NCBI GenBank assembly: GCA_025360235.1
Contig: JANYCO010000249.1
Coordinates: forward strand, 1 to 11,590
Length of the DNA: 11,590 bases
Direction of reading: 5' to 3'
Source of the DNA: Cytophagales bacterium
Lineage (GTDB): Bacteria; Bacteroidota; Bacteroidia; Cytophagales; Cytophagaceae
In this document: piece after piece, positions 1 to 7,201 of the stretch
How positions within the stretch are numbered: position 1 is the first letter of the stretch
Layout: each line of letters opens with the position of its first letter
Translations under genes and position numbers: made by a program
Notes under the pieces: model-generated
What the model was told of the DNA's origin: nothing
The model's input: the letters and a program-made list of their open reading frames with translations, nothing else
Databases searched by the model: none

Positions 1-1
1 A

Positions 2-1078
2 ATTGCGGAAACACAAAATCAATTGGCTGCAATTCGTCAGAGTGCGAACACCCCGAGCTCATCTGTTTATTTGTCTATTTCTTCCAAGACCAATCAGAAC
101 ATACAATTGGGGTTAGATTATATTGTAAACAACGCAGGTTGGTATCCGGTATACGATCTTAGATCGAAAGACATTAACAGTCCAATACAAATTGTAACGA
201 AGGCGCAGGTATATCAGAATACAGGCATTGACTGGAACAACATAAAACTTAAATTGTCGACAAACAACCCTTCTATCGGCGGCAACAGACCAATAATCAC
301 CACACAATGGGTGGATTTTTATGTACAACAAGTATACAGAAATTACAAAGCAAAAAAATCGGCTGGTATGTACAATGATGAACCCTATCCGGCTTCGATA
401 GCAGGAGCTGATATGGCAGAATTAGAAAAAAATGAAACTACTGCAAATTATACGGCTGTCGTGGATGCTCCGATATCTACCGAATACGATATTAGCATTC
501 CTTATACTATTCCTTCCGATGGTATTGGCCAGTTGGTAGATGTAGACGTGCAGGATCTGCCTGCCACTTACAGATATTATTGTACACCAAAATTGGATAA
601 AGACGCTTTCCTTGTTGCCGAAATTGCCAACTGGTCGGATCTTAATTTAATACCAGGAGATGCCAATGTATATTTTGACGGAACCTTTGTAGGTAACACA
701 TTTATTGATACAAAAGCTTCTGAAGATACATTATTGCGTTCTCTTGGAAGAGATAAAAAAGTGATTGTGGAGCGTGTTGTGAAAAAAGACTACACTACCA
801 AAAAACTGATCGGCACCAATAAAAAAGAGGAATATGCTTACGAGATTACGGTTCGAAACGCGAAGAAGGATGCGATTGACATTACTATCGAAGATCAATA
901 CCCGGTATCCAAAAACGGAGACATAGTAGTTGAATTGCTTGATGGAGGAGGAGCTGTCGTGGACAAAGATAAAGGAAGCCTTACCTGGAAGATCAAACTC
1001 AAATCAGGAGAGACGAAGAAACTACTTTTCAAATTCTCGGTGAAATACCCTAAGGGGAAAACGCTTACCGGATTATAA
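2..1078 (+). CDS. DUF4139 (mucoidy inhibitor MuiA-like) protein, 3' part
   Basis: The frame is open to the left edge (it reads IAETQNQLAAIRQ from base 2), so this is the C-terminal 358 residues of a longer gene and the TTG at 23 is not a start. The pattern of a beta-rich segment with 'GWYPVYDLR', then 'IDWNNIKLKLSTNNP', a charged linker, 'ISIPYTIPSDG', 'ATYRYYCTPKLDKDAFLVA' and 'NVYFDGTFVGNTFID' is that of the DUF4139 domain, found in MuiA-like proteins. The C-terminal 'KKLLFKFSVKYPKGKTL' is the usual family end. A DUF4140 domain and a coiled coil would be expected in the missing N-terminal part; the first visible residues (AETQNQLAAIRQ) fit the end of such a coil. The biochemical role of the family is not established. 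It is the last gene before a strong terminator hairpin at 1099-1143. Confidence 0.85.
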   Translation: MAETQNQLAAIRQSANTPSSSVYLSISSKTNQNIQLGLDYIVNNAGWYPVYDLRSKDINSPIQIVTKAQVYQNTGIDWNNIKLKLSTNNPSIGGNRPIITTQWVDFYVQQVYRNYKAKKSAGMYNDEPYPASIAGADMAELEKNETTANYTAVVDAPISTEYDISIPYTIPSDGIGQLVDVDVQDLPATYRYYCTPKLDKDAFLVAEIANWSDLNLIPGDANVYFDGTFVGNTFIDTKASEDTLLRSLGRDKKVIVERVVKKDYTTKKLIGTNKKEEYAYEITVRNAKKDAIDITIEDQYPVSKNGDIVVELLDGGGAVVDKDKGSLTWKIKLKSGETKKLLFKFSVKYPKGKTLTGL

Positions 1079-1098
1079 GGAAGAGAAATAGGAAACAC

Positions 1099-1143
1099 AA
1101 ACAGGGAAAACGACAGTTAATTTAGCTGTCGTTTTCCCTGTTT
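1099..1143. terminator. Bidirectional hairpin terminator between convergent genes
   Basis: A perfect stem pairs 1099-1116 with 1126-1143 (core ACAGGGAAAACGACAG and its complement) around a 9-nt loop. On the plus strand it runs straight into TTTTCTTT, a good U-tract for the DUF4139 gene. The minus-strand Omp85 gene has its stop codon at 1147-1149, immediately outside the stem, so the same hairpin probably ends that transcript too. Confidence 0.85.
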
Positions 1144-1146
1144 TCT

Positions 1147-2406
1147 TTAAAATATTTCACCCAGATTTACAAAAAATCCTCTTGAACCACCCACTCCAAA
1201 ACCATAGTCAACAGCTATGTTCGTTCTTGAATATTTGTTCACCTTTATTCGTATGCCTGCTCCCCATCCAGGGTAAACTCTCTGTAGTTTATTTGAAATT
1301 TTTTCTGTGACCGATTCTGCATTTATAAAAACAACTCCTCCAATCAATCCATTGTTTGTTATCCCAAAACGATATTCCGTTTCAAGATAAAGCATATTTT
1401 TACTTCTGAATCTTCCTTGAATATACCCTCTTCCTGAATTATTGTTTACATCTGTACCTGTACTTGGCAAAAGCATGTATGTGGGTTTACCCCCAGTCGT
1501 TAACCATATATAGCTCCAGAAAGCGAGCACATTTTTAGAAGAGAAAGGAAGTTTATTGTATTTTCTTAAATCAAAAATAAGAGATTGCCAATTGGCATCA
1601 CTTCCTGCAAAGGTAAAGTTTGGGCGGTAGGTTAAATTAGCAAAATAGCCGTTCTCAGGGTTTATAGAATTTTTTCGGTTATCATATTTTAAATTAATTG
1701 TGGCACCTGAGGCAGTTGCTTTTTTGCTAAAGCCATATTTTTGAAAATCAGTTTTCACATTACCCGGAGGATTAACTTCTTTTACATTCCAGTAATAATC
1801 CAGATGGTATCCAACACCTGCATATAAATTGGGCGCTATTTTCCTTAATAAGGTTTGATAAAATCTCAGGTAAGAATAATCGATAAGATAACCGTCGCTT
1901 AAATGAGTGTTGTCTCCAAGGCCGTAAGTAGTAGAGGGGTATTTTAAATACCTCCAATCGGTAAATAAATTATACTTATTTCTATTTGTCCAGATATTGG
2001 ATTGGATAGGGAAAATAACTTGTTTGTTTTGGGAGTAGGTGATGTTGAGTAGTATGCTAGAGATGTTTTCTTTTTGTGTTTTACTGATATAAAAAGCACA
2101 ATTAAGAATTCCCATTACAGCAAATTTTGTTTGTAGGCTATACCCAGCTGCTGGCAAAGCAGAAATGAGGAGACTCTTTTTTTTAACAGATCCTGAAGTG
2201 TCGGAGGGCTTCTCTTCCTGATATTTTTTCTTTTTAAAGATGATTCGCCATATATCAGGTACATCTATTTCTTTAGAGTTGTCTTTATCTTTAGAATAAA
2301 TACTATCGGTTAGTCGTTCAGGTGGAACAAGCGTCTCCGTTTGCTGAGCATTTATAGTCACCACCAGGGAGAAGAAGAATAATATAATAAATGCTCTTAA
2401 TAACAA
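1147..2406 (-). CDS. Omp85/BamA-TamA-like outer membrane beta-barrel (surface antigen) protein
   Basis: About 419 residues if started at the TTG at 2406. A hydrophobic signal peptide (residues 1-20, ending TINA before QQ) is followed by a polar stretch and then beta-barrel-like alternating sequence. Omp85 hallmarks are visible: 'YDNRKNSINPENGYF' near residues 241-255, the loop-6 type motif GRGY at 325-328 followed by GRFR, and a C-terminal strand ending in Phe (VNLGEIF), the usual barrel recognition signal. No POTRA domains fit in the N-terminal 80 residues, so this is a barrel-only 'bacterial surface antigen' type protein rather than BamA itself; its cargo or function is unknown. No ATG or GTG lies near the signal peptide. 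Upstream, the frame stays open to a stop at 2437-2439 and includes ATT at 2424 followed by KANSILLLRAF, so an ATT start is also plausible. A candidate promoter is at 2495-2502. Confidence 0.85.
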   Translation of the reverse strand: MLLRAFIILFFFSLVVTINAQQTETLVPPERLTDSIYSKDKDNSKEIDVPDIWRIIFKKKKYQEEKPSDTSGSVKKKSLLISALPAAGYSLQTKFAVMGILNCAFYISKTQKENISSILLNITYSQNKQVIFPIQSNIWTNRNKYNLFTDWRYLKYPSTTYGLGDNTHLSDGYLIDYSYLRFYQTLLRKIAPNLYAGVGYHLDYYWNVKEVNPPGNVKTDFQKYGFSKKATASGATINLKYDNRKNSINPENGYFANLTYRPNFTFAGSDANWQSLIFDLRKYNKLPFSSKNVLAFWSYIWLTTGGKPTYMLLPSTGTDVNNNSGRGYIQGRFRSKNMLYLETEYRFGITNNGLIGGVVFINAESVTEKISNKLQRVYPGWGAGIRIKVNKYSRTNIAVDYGFGVGGSRGFFVNLGEIF

Positions 2407-2494
2407 AATCGAGTTAGCTTTAATATAATTCCCTTCTTATTAATTATGATTACAATCAGATTGATTCTTTTATTCTTCAATCTTTAACCATGAC

Positions 2495-2502
2495 CAAAGA
2501 TA
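2495..2502 (-). promoter_or_regulatory. Candidate Bacteroidota -7 box for the Omp85 gene
   Basis: On the minus strand this reads TATCTTTG, an exact match to the TAnnTTTG -7 consensus of Bacteroidota. No clear TTTG -33 element sits 18-21 bases upstream. The position would give a leader of about 65-80 nt before the Omp85 start, depending on whether ATT 2424 or TTG 2406 is used. Confidence 0.4.
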
Positions 2503-2633
2503 GTGGAATTATTATAACTAATAATTAAATAACTTGCTTTCGGCTTATCTAATGTAATTTTTTCACTTATTTGTTTTGCGAAGCTTTATAAACTATTTTA
2601 CCACTAGGAATGTTTTATAAAATTGAATTGGCT

Positions 2634-3320
2634 ATGAAAAAATATTGGGATACTGGATTTTTAAGGACAGCTATTATTTCGTTGCTGTTTCTGTTTTATG
2701 GCTGTAAGTCAAGTCATATGGTTTGTTCATGGAATCACCCATCCATAAATTTGACCCATTTCAAAAAAGTATTAGTAGTTGGATTGCTTGGTGACAAAGA
2801 TGATCCATTGAGACAAGACATGGAATTGGATCTTGCTAGTGCTCTTAATGCACATGGAATGAAAACATGTTCTGCCTTTGAAAAATTTGGGGCAACGTCT
2901 TTTCAGGAAAAAGATGCTATTCCCGCTTTATTCGAAGTAAAGGATTCGACCTACGATGCTATAATCTGTATTGTCTTATTGGATAGAAAGAAAGAGACCA
3001 GGCATATTCCTGCATCGTATCATTACTATAACAATTATAATAATTACAATTATCAAAACGGACCATATTTTAATGCGTATAATGGTTTTCAAAATTATTA
3101 TAGCCAAAGTTATAGCAGAGTATACAGCCCTGGTTATTATCAAACAACCAGCAGTTATACCATTGAAGTGGTAGTATTCGATTTTCCCAGAGATTCTATT
3201 TTGTATTATGCGGAAACCAAAACAAAGAACCCGCGCACTCTTGATGTTATGTCCACAGAGATAACTAGAATAGTTACGCAGGACATGATCAACAAGAAAG
3301 TATTGCCGAGTTTAAAATAA
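2634..3320 (+). CDS. Lipoprotein with Tyr/Asn-rich segment, function unknown
   Basis: I start it at the ATG at 2634 (228 aa), because MKKYW followed by a hydrophobic run and LFYGC (Cys24) makes a normal lipoprotein signal; the ATG at 2610 adds eight residues (MFYKIELA) ahead of it. The lipobox has Phe rather than Leu at -3, a mild deviation. After Cys24 comes 'SWNHPSINLTHFKKVLVVGL' and an alternating alpha/beta region with 'MELDLASALNAHGMKT'. This pattern resembles small bacterial lipoproteins with a 'FKKVLVVG...E..L...L...G' start, but I cannot name the family. Residues about 129-170 are extremely rich in Tyr and Asn (YHYYNNYNNYNY type), like an inserted surface loop, after which an ordered beta segment (YTIEVVVFDF) returns. 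It is divergent from the Omp85 gene and convergent with the SH3-like lipoprotein. A possible TTTG at 2570-2573 with a weak TATTTTAC at 2594-2601 would place the transcript start just before 2610, favouring the start used here. Confidence 0.7.
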   Translation: MKKYWDTGFLRTAIISLLFLFYGCKSSHMVCSWNHPSINLTHFKKVLVVGLLGDKDDPLRQDMELDLASALNAHGMKTCSAFEKFGATSFQEKDAIPALFEVKDSTYDAIICIVLLDRKKETRHIPASYHYYNNYNNYNYQNGPYFNAYNGFQNYYSQSYSRVYSPGYYQTTSSYTIEVVVFDFPRDSILYYAETKTKNPRTLDVMSTEITRIVTQDMINKKVLPSLK

Positions 3321-3529
3321 TCCTCTATTCTTCCATAAATGCTTTTTGCTTTCCCAGCCTCAAGACCTAAAAGGCTAATAGTAGAAATGACTCTTTTACT
3401 TTAACTGTCTTATACCAACCCAAAATTCAGATTCTGAATAATATACTTTTCGTTTTTGTGCAAAAAGAATCCCAGGAATGTATATCAATACTAATAAGAA
3501 GAAATCTCATCGGCTTTAAATTTTAACTA

Positions 3530-3575
3530 TTGAGTTGTGAATTATGAGTATAAAAAATGATAACTCATAACTCAA
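3530..3575. terminator. Imperfect hairpin between convergent lipoprotein genes
   Basis: TTATGAGT (3542-3549) pairs with ACTCATAA (3563-3570) around an A-rich 13-nt loop, and TTGAG (3530-3534) can pair with CTCAA (3571-3575) across a bulge. It lies 11 bp beyond the stop of the minus-strand gene at 3587, so it may terminate that transcript. There is no strong T-run, so the call is weak. The rest of 3321-3586 shows no gene. Confidence 0.35.
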
Positions 3576-3586
3576 CATTCATAACG

Positions 3587-4348
3587 TTATTTAGCCACAG
3601 TATCCGCTGGAATCGGAGCATCATAGTCTCCTGTTTCAGTGTCACTAAGTTCATCCACTTTACTGCGCACCAAAGAATAGAATTTGGAAGAAGCATTAGA
3701 AGGATCATCCAGAATAGCTTGTAAATCTTTCAACTGGTCTGCCGGAGTTTTTTGTGCAAGGGCTTTTTGATAAAATACGGCAACTTCCAAATCTATTGGG
3801 GTGGAAGAAACTTTATCGAGGCTGTTTATAAATCCCTTTATCTTTTTTTCTTTCCCAAATACCTGACGGAAACCACCTTTGTCTTCCGCAGATACAGCAA
3901 GTAAATCGCCTGGTTTTATTTTATCATTAGATACAGACATTACATCCGGATTTTTATATAGAATAACATTTGTAACAGCGGCACCAATTGTGGCATTTGG
4001 AAGGAGTAGATATTCGTTTATCCATCCTGTCTTTCCGTCTGGTCCTGTGACTTCTTTATACGTACGTTTGTCGTCTGAATTTTCTTCTGTTTTGCCAGTA
4101 AGCATTAATGTATTGCCAAACTGGTAGGAAGCCACCCATTTCCCTTCTTTAGTAGAAGGCTGGCTGATAATGCCACCGTCCCAAAGCAAGATTGCTTTGT
4201 TAGCTAATGTCGGAGTCTGAGCACTGCTGTCTGGAGAAACAACAGTAGTAGAACTTGTTGAATCTGTTTTTTTGTCGGAGTCATTTTTCTGGCCACATGA
4301 AATAACAATTACCGCTAAAAGGGCAAAAACATAAGTTGAATGGTTCAT
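3587..4348 (-). CDS. SH3-like domain lipoprotein
   Basis: The start is the ATG at 4348 (253 aa): MNHSTYVFALLAVIVISC gives a textbook lipobox (VIS-C18), followed by a Ser/Thr/Asp-rich linker (QKNDSDKKTDSTSSTT) typical of envelope lipoproteins. A longer reading from TTG at 4372 is rejected because that codon lies inside the predicted -7 box. The body seems to hold two SH3b-like units. The first, roughly residues 48-118, ends in 'GPDGKTGWINEYLLLP', where the G-W-(I/V)-x-x-x-(Y/L) ending is characteristic. The second, about 119-185, ends with 'KKIKGFINSLDKV'. A helical tail follows (VAVFYQKALAQ, LKDLQAILDD). SH3b domains often bind peptidoglycan or mediate protein contacts; no ligand can be deduced here and there is no attached hydrolase domain. 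Confidence 0.7.
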   Translation of the reverse strand: MNHSTYVFALLAVIVISCGQKNDSDKKTDSTSSTTVVSPDSSAQTPTLANKAILLWDGGIISQPSTKEGKWVASYQFGNTLMLTGKTEENSDDKRTYKEVTGPDGKTGWINEYLLLPNATIGAAVTNVILYKNPDVMSVSNDKIKPGDLLAVSAEDKGGFRQVFGKEKKIKGFINSLDKVSSTPIDLEVAVFYQKALAQKTPADQLKDLQAILDDPSNASSKFYSLVRSKVDELSDTETGDYDAPIPADTVAK

Positions 4349-4369
4349 AAGGGATGGGTTTAAGTATGT

Positions 4370-4377
4370 CAAATATA
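4370..4377 (-). promoter_or_regulatory. -7 box of the SH3-like lipoprotein gene
   Basis: On the minus strand this reads TATATTTG, an exact TAnnTTTG match. A TTTT(C) about 18 bases upstream could be a weak -33 element. The transcript start would fall near 4363, giving a short leader of about 15 nt to the ATG at 4348. Confidence 0.5.
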
Positions 4378-4944
4378 GAATATTTTGGATAGAAGAAAAG
4401 CACTAGTTTAGTAAAATTTTATCGTTTCTGCCATCAAGTGAGTACTTTATAGTAATTCCAATTGGAGAGTATAAGTTTTTAATGTGAAACCAGAAGAAAC
4501 AATTTGCCGTATACAATCTTTATAAAATCGAAATAGTCGGGCATTTTTTATTTGTTAGCGTGTAATTTATTGTTATACAATCTAATGTGTATGCAAGACG
4601 CAGCCAATTATTAATAACTTAATTAACTACTATATTTCCTCTATACTTTGTAACCTTTTCAATTTAGTTTGTTCGCTGTTAGCGAATTACTTGGTTGTAT
4701 TTTTCAGTTATTTTTATTGATATTTTCAATATACAAATAGCCATTACGACTCTAATCCATCTATTTTACATTGAGATAATACCAATCTAATAAATCGCCA
4801 AGCAAAGTATCCGTCTCTAAACAGGGTCTTCTTTTTCTGCTATTTCATTGTTCGTAAAAGAGCAAATTGAAAACGAAGCAATAATGTCTAAAGTGTTATC
4901 TGATTCTTTCTTAATAATTCATTAACAAAACTGTGGGTAAAACA
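4378..4944. other. Long non-coding stretch upstream of the lectin-like gene
   Basis: No ORF of protein-like composition appears on either strand in these roughly 570 AT-rich bases. I find no tRNA-like cloverleaf and no tandem repeat. Small features are a perfect 6-bp stem with 3-nt loop, TTCGCT-GTT-AGCGAA, at 4672-4686, and the palindrome TCCAATTGGA at 4457-4466. A sequence TATACTTTG near 4642-4650 resembles a -7 box with wrong internal spacing. The region probably contains the promoter and leader of the lectin-like gene, but I cannot place them with confidence. Confidence 0.4.
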
Positions 4945-6393
4945 ATGAAAACAAATTATACTACTTACTTCAATGCAAAAAAGGAACAAGCAGGATTTCT
5001 AAAAGGAGCTTGCATGTTTATTTTTTTTATGATTTCCTTTACAGGTCTGCAAGCACAATCCATTGCAGGGAGCACTTGGGACCTTGCTACTTCAACGGGG
5101 AGTTCAGGCTATACGAATTGGGGTAGTGGAGTGATTTCTTTGACCGATACTACTACAGGCTCAGGTACTTGTCAGGGATCCGCTGTTACAGAAACTTCCG
5201 GGATCAATCCAGCCTCTAATTTTTCCCAATGCTTCAGAGTGTTTTTTGGCTGTCCAACAAATGATCAGATAGGTACTCTTGCCAGTCCCTACACTGATTT
5301 TAATGGCGATGGCATGGCTTTTTCGTTTTGGAAAAACAACGCCACTTTTACTGCTACTAATGCTAATACCTGTGGTGGTGGATTAGGATATGATAATGCT
5401 CTAACAGGTGGTGCAAGTGATGGTAAAATGATCACTATAGAATTTGATACGTACAGCAGTTTAGGTACAAGCACCGTTGACGGCAGTTATGGAGGAGGAG
5501 CTCCAGGATCGGGAATTAATGATGAAATCTCCGTTCATAAAGATATGAACTCCAATGACGGAGGGTTAATTAATCCTGCAGGTACAGTGAATGCAGGTAA
5601 TCTCGAAGATGGTTTTCAACACGACCTTTGTATTAGTTATAACGCTGGGACCCATATATTGACGGTAACATTAGATGCGGTCACAAAATTGTCTTATGAT
5701 CTGGGTGCTACCTATAACCTAAGTACTTATTTTGGTGCGTCGACACTTAACTATACATGGTCGGCAGGTAAATATGGGGCGAATAATTTGCAAACGGTTG
5801 GTCCTTCAGGAACGAATTTATTTGCTGTTATGGGACACAATCCTTGTACTGGTGCGGTAGTAATGCCGGTGAGTTTAATAGCATTTACTGCTGAAATGAT
5901 GAATGAAACGGTGGTTTTAAATTGGACTACAGTTGTTGAAACAAACAATAAAAAATTCATCATCGAACGCTCTCAGAATCTTTCTAACTGGGTAGCCATA
6001 GGAGAAGTAGCAGGCAATGGCAATACAACAGCTCTTGTAAACTATAGCTTTACAGACAATGCTCCTTTAAACGGTTTAACATATTATCGTTTAAAACAGG
6101 TAGATAATAATGGGACCTATTCTAACAGTAATGTAGTAGTGATTGAACAAACCAAAGGGCAATTAGTAAACATAGGGCCAAATCCTTTTGATGAGGCATT
6201 AACGATCACCACAAACATAAAAGGAAGCCTTGACATTTCTATACATGATGTATTAGGAAGATTACTTTATCAAGCGAAGCAAAAAGTAGAAGATGGCAAA
6301 CTTCTTCTTCACCCAGAATTGGCTAGTGGTGCTTATGTAATCACGATACAAACAGATGCGTTTGTTGAACAACAGAGAATCATAAAAAAATAA
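4945..6393 (+). CDS. L-type lectin-like secreted protein with T9SS type A sorting domain
   Basis: The start is taken at ATG 4945 (482 aa) rather than the in-frame GTG at 4933. Residues 1-38 form a signal peptide ending LQAQ before SIAG. Residues about 42-300 resemble the L-type (legume/ConA-like) lectin fold: 'DFNGDGMAFSFW' (119-130), 'GGGLGYDNA' (144-152), 'KMITIEFDTYSS' (161-172) and NDEISVH (192-198). The EFD triad plus the downstream Asp/Asn residues correspond in position to the metal-binding loop of that fold. Residues about 309-400 look like the beta-sandwich (FN3-like) module often found before the sorting domain ('VVLNWTTVVETNNKKFIIER', 'LTYYRLKQVDNNG'). Residues 407-482 are a T9SS type A C-terminal domain: NIGPNPF, SIHDVLGR, LASGAYVI, QQRIIKK. 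The protein is expected to be exported by SecYEG and then T9SS to the surface or medium, probably binding a glycan; the ligand is unknown. The gene ends before a perfect hairpin at 6411. Confidence 0.85.
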   Translation: MKTNYTTYFNAKKEQAGFLKGACMFIFFMISFTGLQAQSIAGSTWDLATSTGSSGYTNWGSGVISLTDTTTGSGTCQGSAVTETSGINPASNFSQCFRVFFGCPTNDQIGTLASPYTDFNGDGMAFSFWKNNATFTATNANTCGGGLGYDNALTGGASDGKMITIEFDTYSSLGTSTVDGSYGGGAPGSGINDEISVHKDMNSNDGGLINPAGTVNAGNLEDGFQHDLCISYNAGTHILTVTLDAVTKLSYDLGATYNLSTYFGASTLNYTWSAGKYGANNLQTVGPSGTNLFAVMGHNPCTGAVVMPVSLIAFTAEMMNETVVLNWTTVVETNNKKFIIERSQNLSNWVAIGEVAGNGNTTALVNYSFTDNAPLNGLTYYRLKQVDNNGTYSNSNVVVIEQTKGQLVNIGPNPFDEALTITTNIKGSLDISIHDVLGRLLYQAKQKVEDGKLLLHPELASGAYVITIQTDAFVEQQRIIKK

Positions 6394-6410
6394 TTTTTGT
6401 ATGTTAAGTT

Positions 6411-6467
6411 GTATAAACTTTGATTACATGAAAAATAAAATATTTTTCATGTAATCAAAGTTTATAC
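6411..6467. terminator. Perfect 27-bp inverted repeat between convergent genes
   Basis: Bases 6411-6437 and 6441-6467 are exact reverse complements separated by only AAA. The stem has 5 G/C pairs out of 27. It begins 18 bp after the stop of the lectin-like gene, and its last base is also the final base of the minus-strand Spy-like stop codon (TAG, 6467-6469). Position suggests a shared terminator, although neither flank has a strong T-run (TATTTTG on the plus side). Confidence 0.65.
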
Positions 6468-6805
6468 TATTTTGTCTGCAGATACTTATTATATTGATCT
6501 TCAGAAAGGATTCCTTTTAACTGGACTTCCCATTCAGCCAAAATAGATTTATTGGTAGCCAGTAAACGGGCCTTGTCATTGGGGCCTATTTTTTTAAATG
6601 CTGCTGTATTTTTGTTTACCCGCTCCAATGAAATGGCTTTTACTTTTGGAAGTTGGTCTTGAGTAAGATTTACATTCGTATTTAATTTTGCTACGATTTC
6701 ATCAGCTTTTTGTTCGGCCGTCATAGAGCTCATAGTAGGCTTCTGTTGTGCAAAGACGGTTGCCAAACAGAAGGTTAAGAATAAGGAAAGTAGGATTGTT
6801 TTCAT
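6467..6805 (-). CDS. Small Spy/LTxxQ-like periplasmic protein
   Basis: 112 residues with a clear signal peptide (MKTILLSLFLTFCLATVFA, cleaved before QQKPT). The mature part is entirely polar and helical. It contains LTQDQ (47-51), the LTxxQ-type motif, and a second similar element LSEDQYNKYL near the C-terminus (residues 90-99). This organisation of short helical repeats with LT/LSxxQ motifs is seen in Spy/CpxP-like periplasmic chaperone relatives and in many small Bacteroidota proteins; function by analogy would be stress-related chaperoning, which is inference only. The ATG at 6805 is the only reasonable start. Upstream (6836-6855) lies a TTCTAC/GTAGAA inverted repeat and at 6863-6879 an ACCTCA/TGAGGT inverted repeat, in the spacer shared with the divergent small ORF; these could be regulatory. 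Confidence 0.7.
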   Translation of the reverse strand: MKTILLSLFLTFCLATVFAQQKPTMSSMTAEQKADEIVAKLNTNVNLTQDQLPKVKAISLERVNKNTAAFKKIGPNDKARLLATNKSILAEWEVQLKGILSEDQYNKYLQTK

Positions 6806-6920
6806 TTGAAATAATTTGGTTTAGTATAGTTATTCTTCTACGTAAAGGAGTAGAAAGGGGTTACCTCAACTTGTGAGGTCAACAGAAGCGCAATATCAAA
6901 CAACATTTAATCCAATTGTT

Positions 6921-7118
6921 ATGGAAGATAAATCAAAAACAGAAGAAGAAATCAATAGCGAAGTAGAAAGAATTCATAATCAAATTCAACCTGCCCTATA
7001 TGAATACTATCCACACTCAAATATTTTGTTTGAAGAAAAGGACCCCAATGTAAAAATGGAAGCACTCGAAAAACAAGGGCAAGCAAAAGACTATTATTCT
7101 TGGTGTCTTTTTATCTAA
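6921..7118 (+). CDS. Small hypothetical protein (65 aa)
   Basis: From ATG 6921 the product is MEDKSKTEEEINSEVERIHN and onward, 65 aa, with a helix-forming acidic N-terminal half and a C-terminal part containing 'YEYYPHSNILFEEKDPNVKM' and an aromatic tail YYSWCLFI. An in-frame GTG at 6873 would add 16 residues, but that extension overlaps an inverted repeat and is less protein-like. There is no signal peptide, so it would be one of the few cytoplasmic products here. Amino-acid composition looks like a real gene, and no strong competing ORF lies on the other strand. I do not recognise the family. Its short hydrophobic-aromatic end could also mean it is a remnant of a longer gene. Confidence 0.5.
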   Translation: MEDKSKTEEEINSEVERIHNQIQPALYEYYPHSNILFEEKDPNVKMEALEKQGQAKDYYSWCLFI

Positions 7119-7124
7119 GTTGAA

Positions 7125-7149
7125 AAATTGCAATAACAAGTTTTTGTTG
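7125..7149. terminator. Weak hairpin downstream of the 65-aa ORF
   Basis: TTGCAA(TAA)CAA can pair with TTGTTGCAA around a GTTT loop, with one 3-nt bulge. A run of seven T's follows about 20 bases later (near 7170), before the minus-strand YceI-like gene. It could end the 65-aa ORF transcript, the YceI-like transcript, or both. Confidence 0.3.
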
Positions 7150-7201
7150 CAACCGTTCTAGCGAAGCAGATTTTTTTATTTAAGCTGTGAAAAATTAACT
7201 T

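Noticed and set aside
2610..2633. ATG at 2610 as start of the Tyr/Asn-rich lipoprotein
   Set aside because: It adds eight residues ahead of a normal MKK-type lipoprotein signal; the start at 2634 is more typical.
2971..3174. Ile-rich plus-strand ORF inside the Tyr/Asn-rich lipoprotein
   Set aside because: It is a shadow frame produced by the simple AAT/TAT repeats encoding the Tyr/Asn stretch.
3425..3466. Small inverted repeats ATTCAG-ATT-CTGAAT and TTTTTG-TG-CAAAAA
   Set aside because: Short AT-rich palindromes are expected by chance in sequence this rich in A/T, and they have no clear positional role.
4349..4372. Upstream extension of the SH3-like lipoprotein to a TTG at 4372
   Set aside because: The TTG codon lies inside an exact TATATTTG -7 box, and the ATG at 4348 gives a standard lipoprotein signal peptide.
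4642..4650. TATACTTTG as a -7 promoter box for the lectin-like gene
   Set aside because: Spacing between TA and TTTG is one base off the consensus, no -33 TTTG accompanies it, and it is nearly 300 bp from the start codon.
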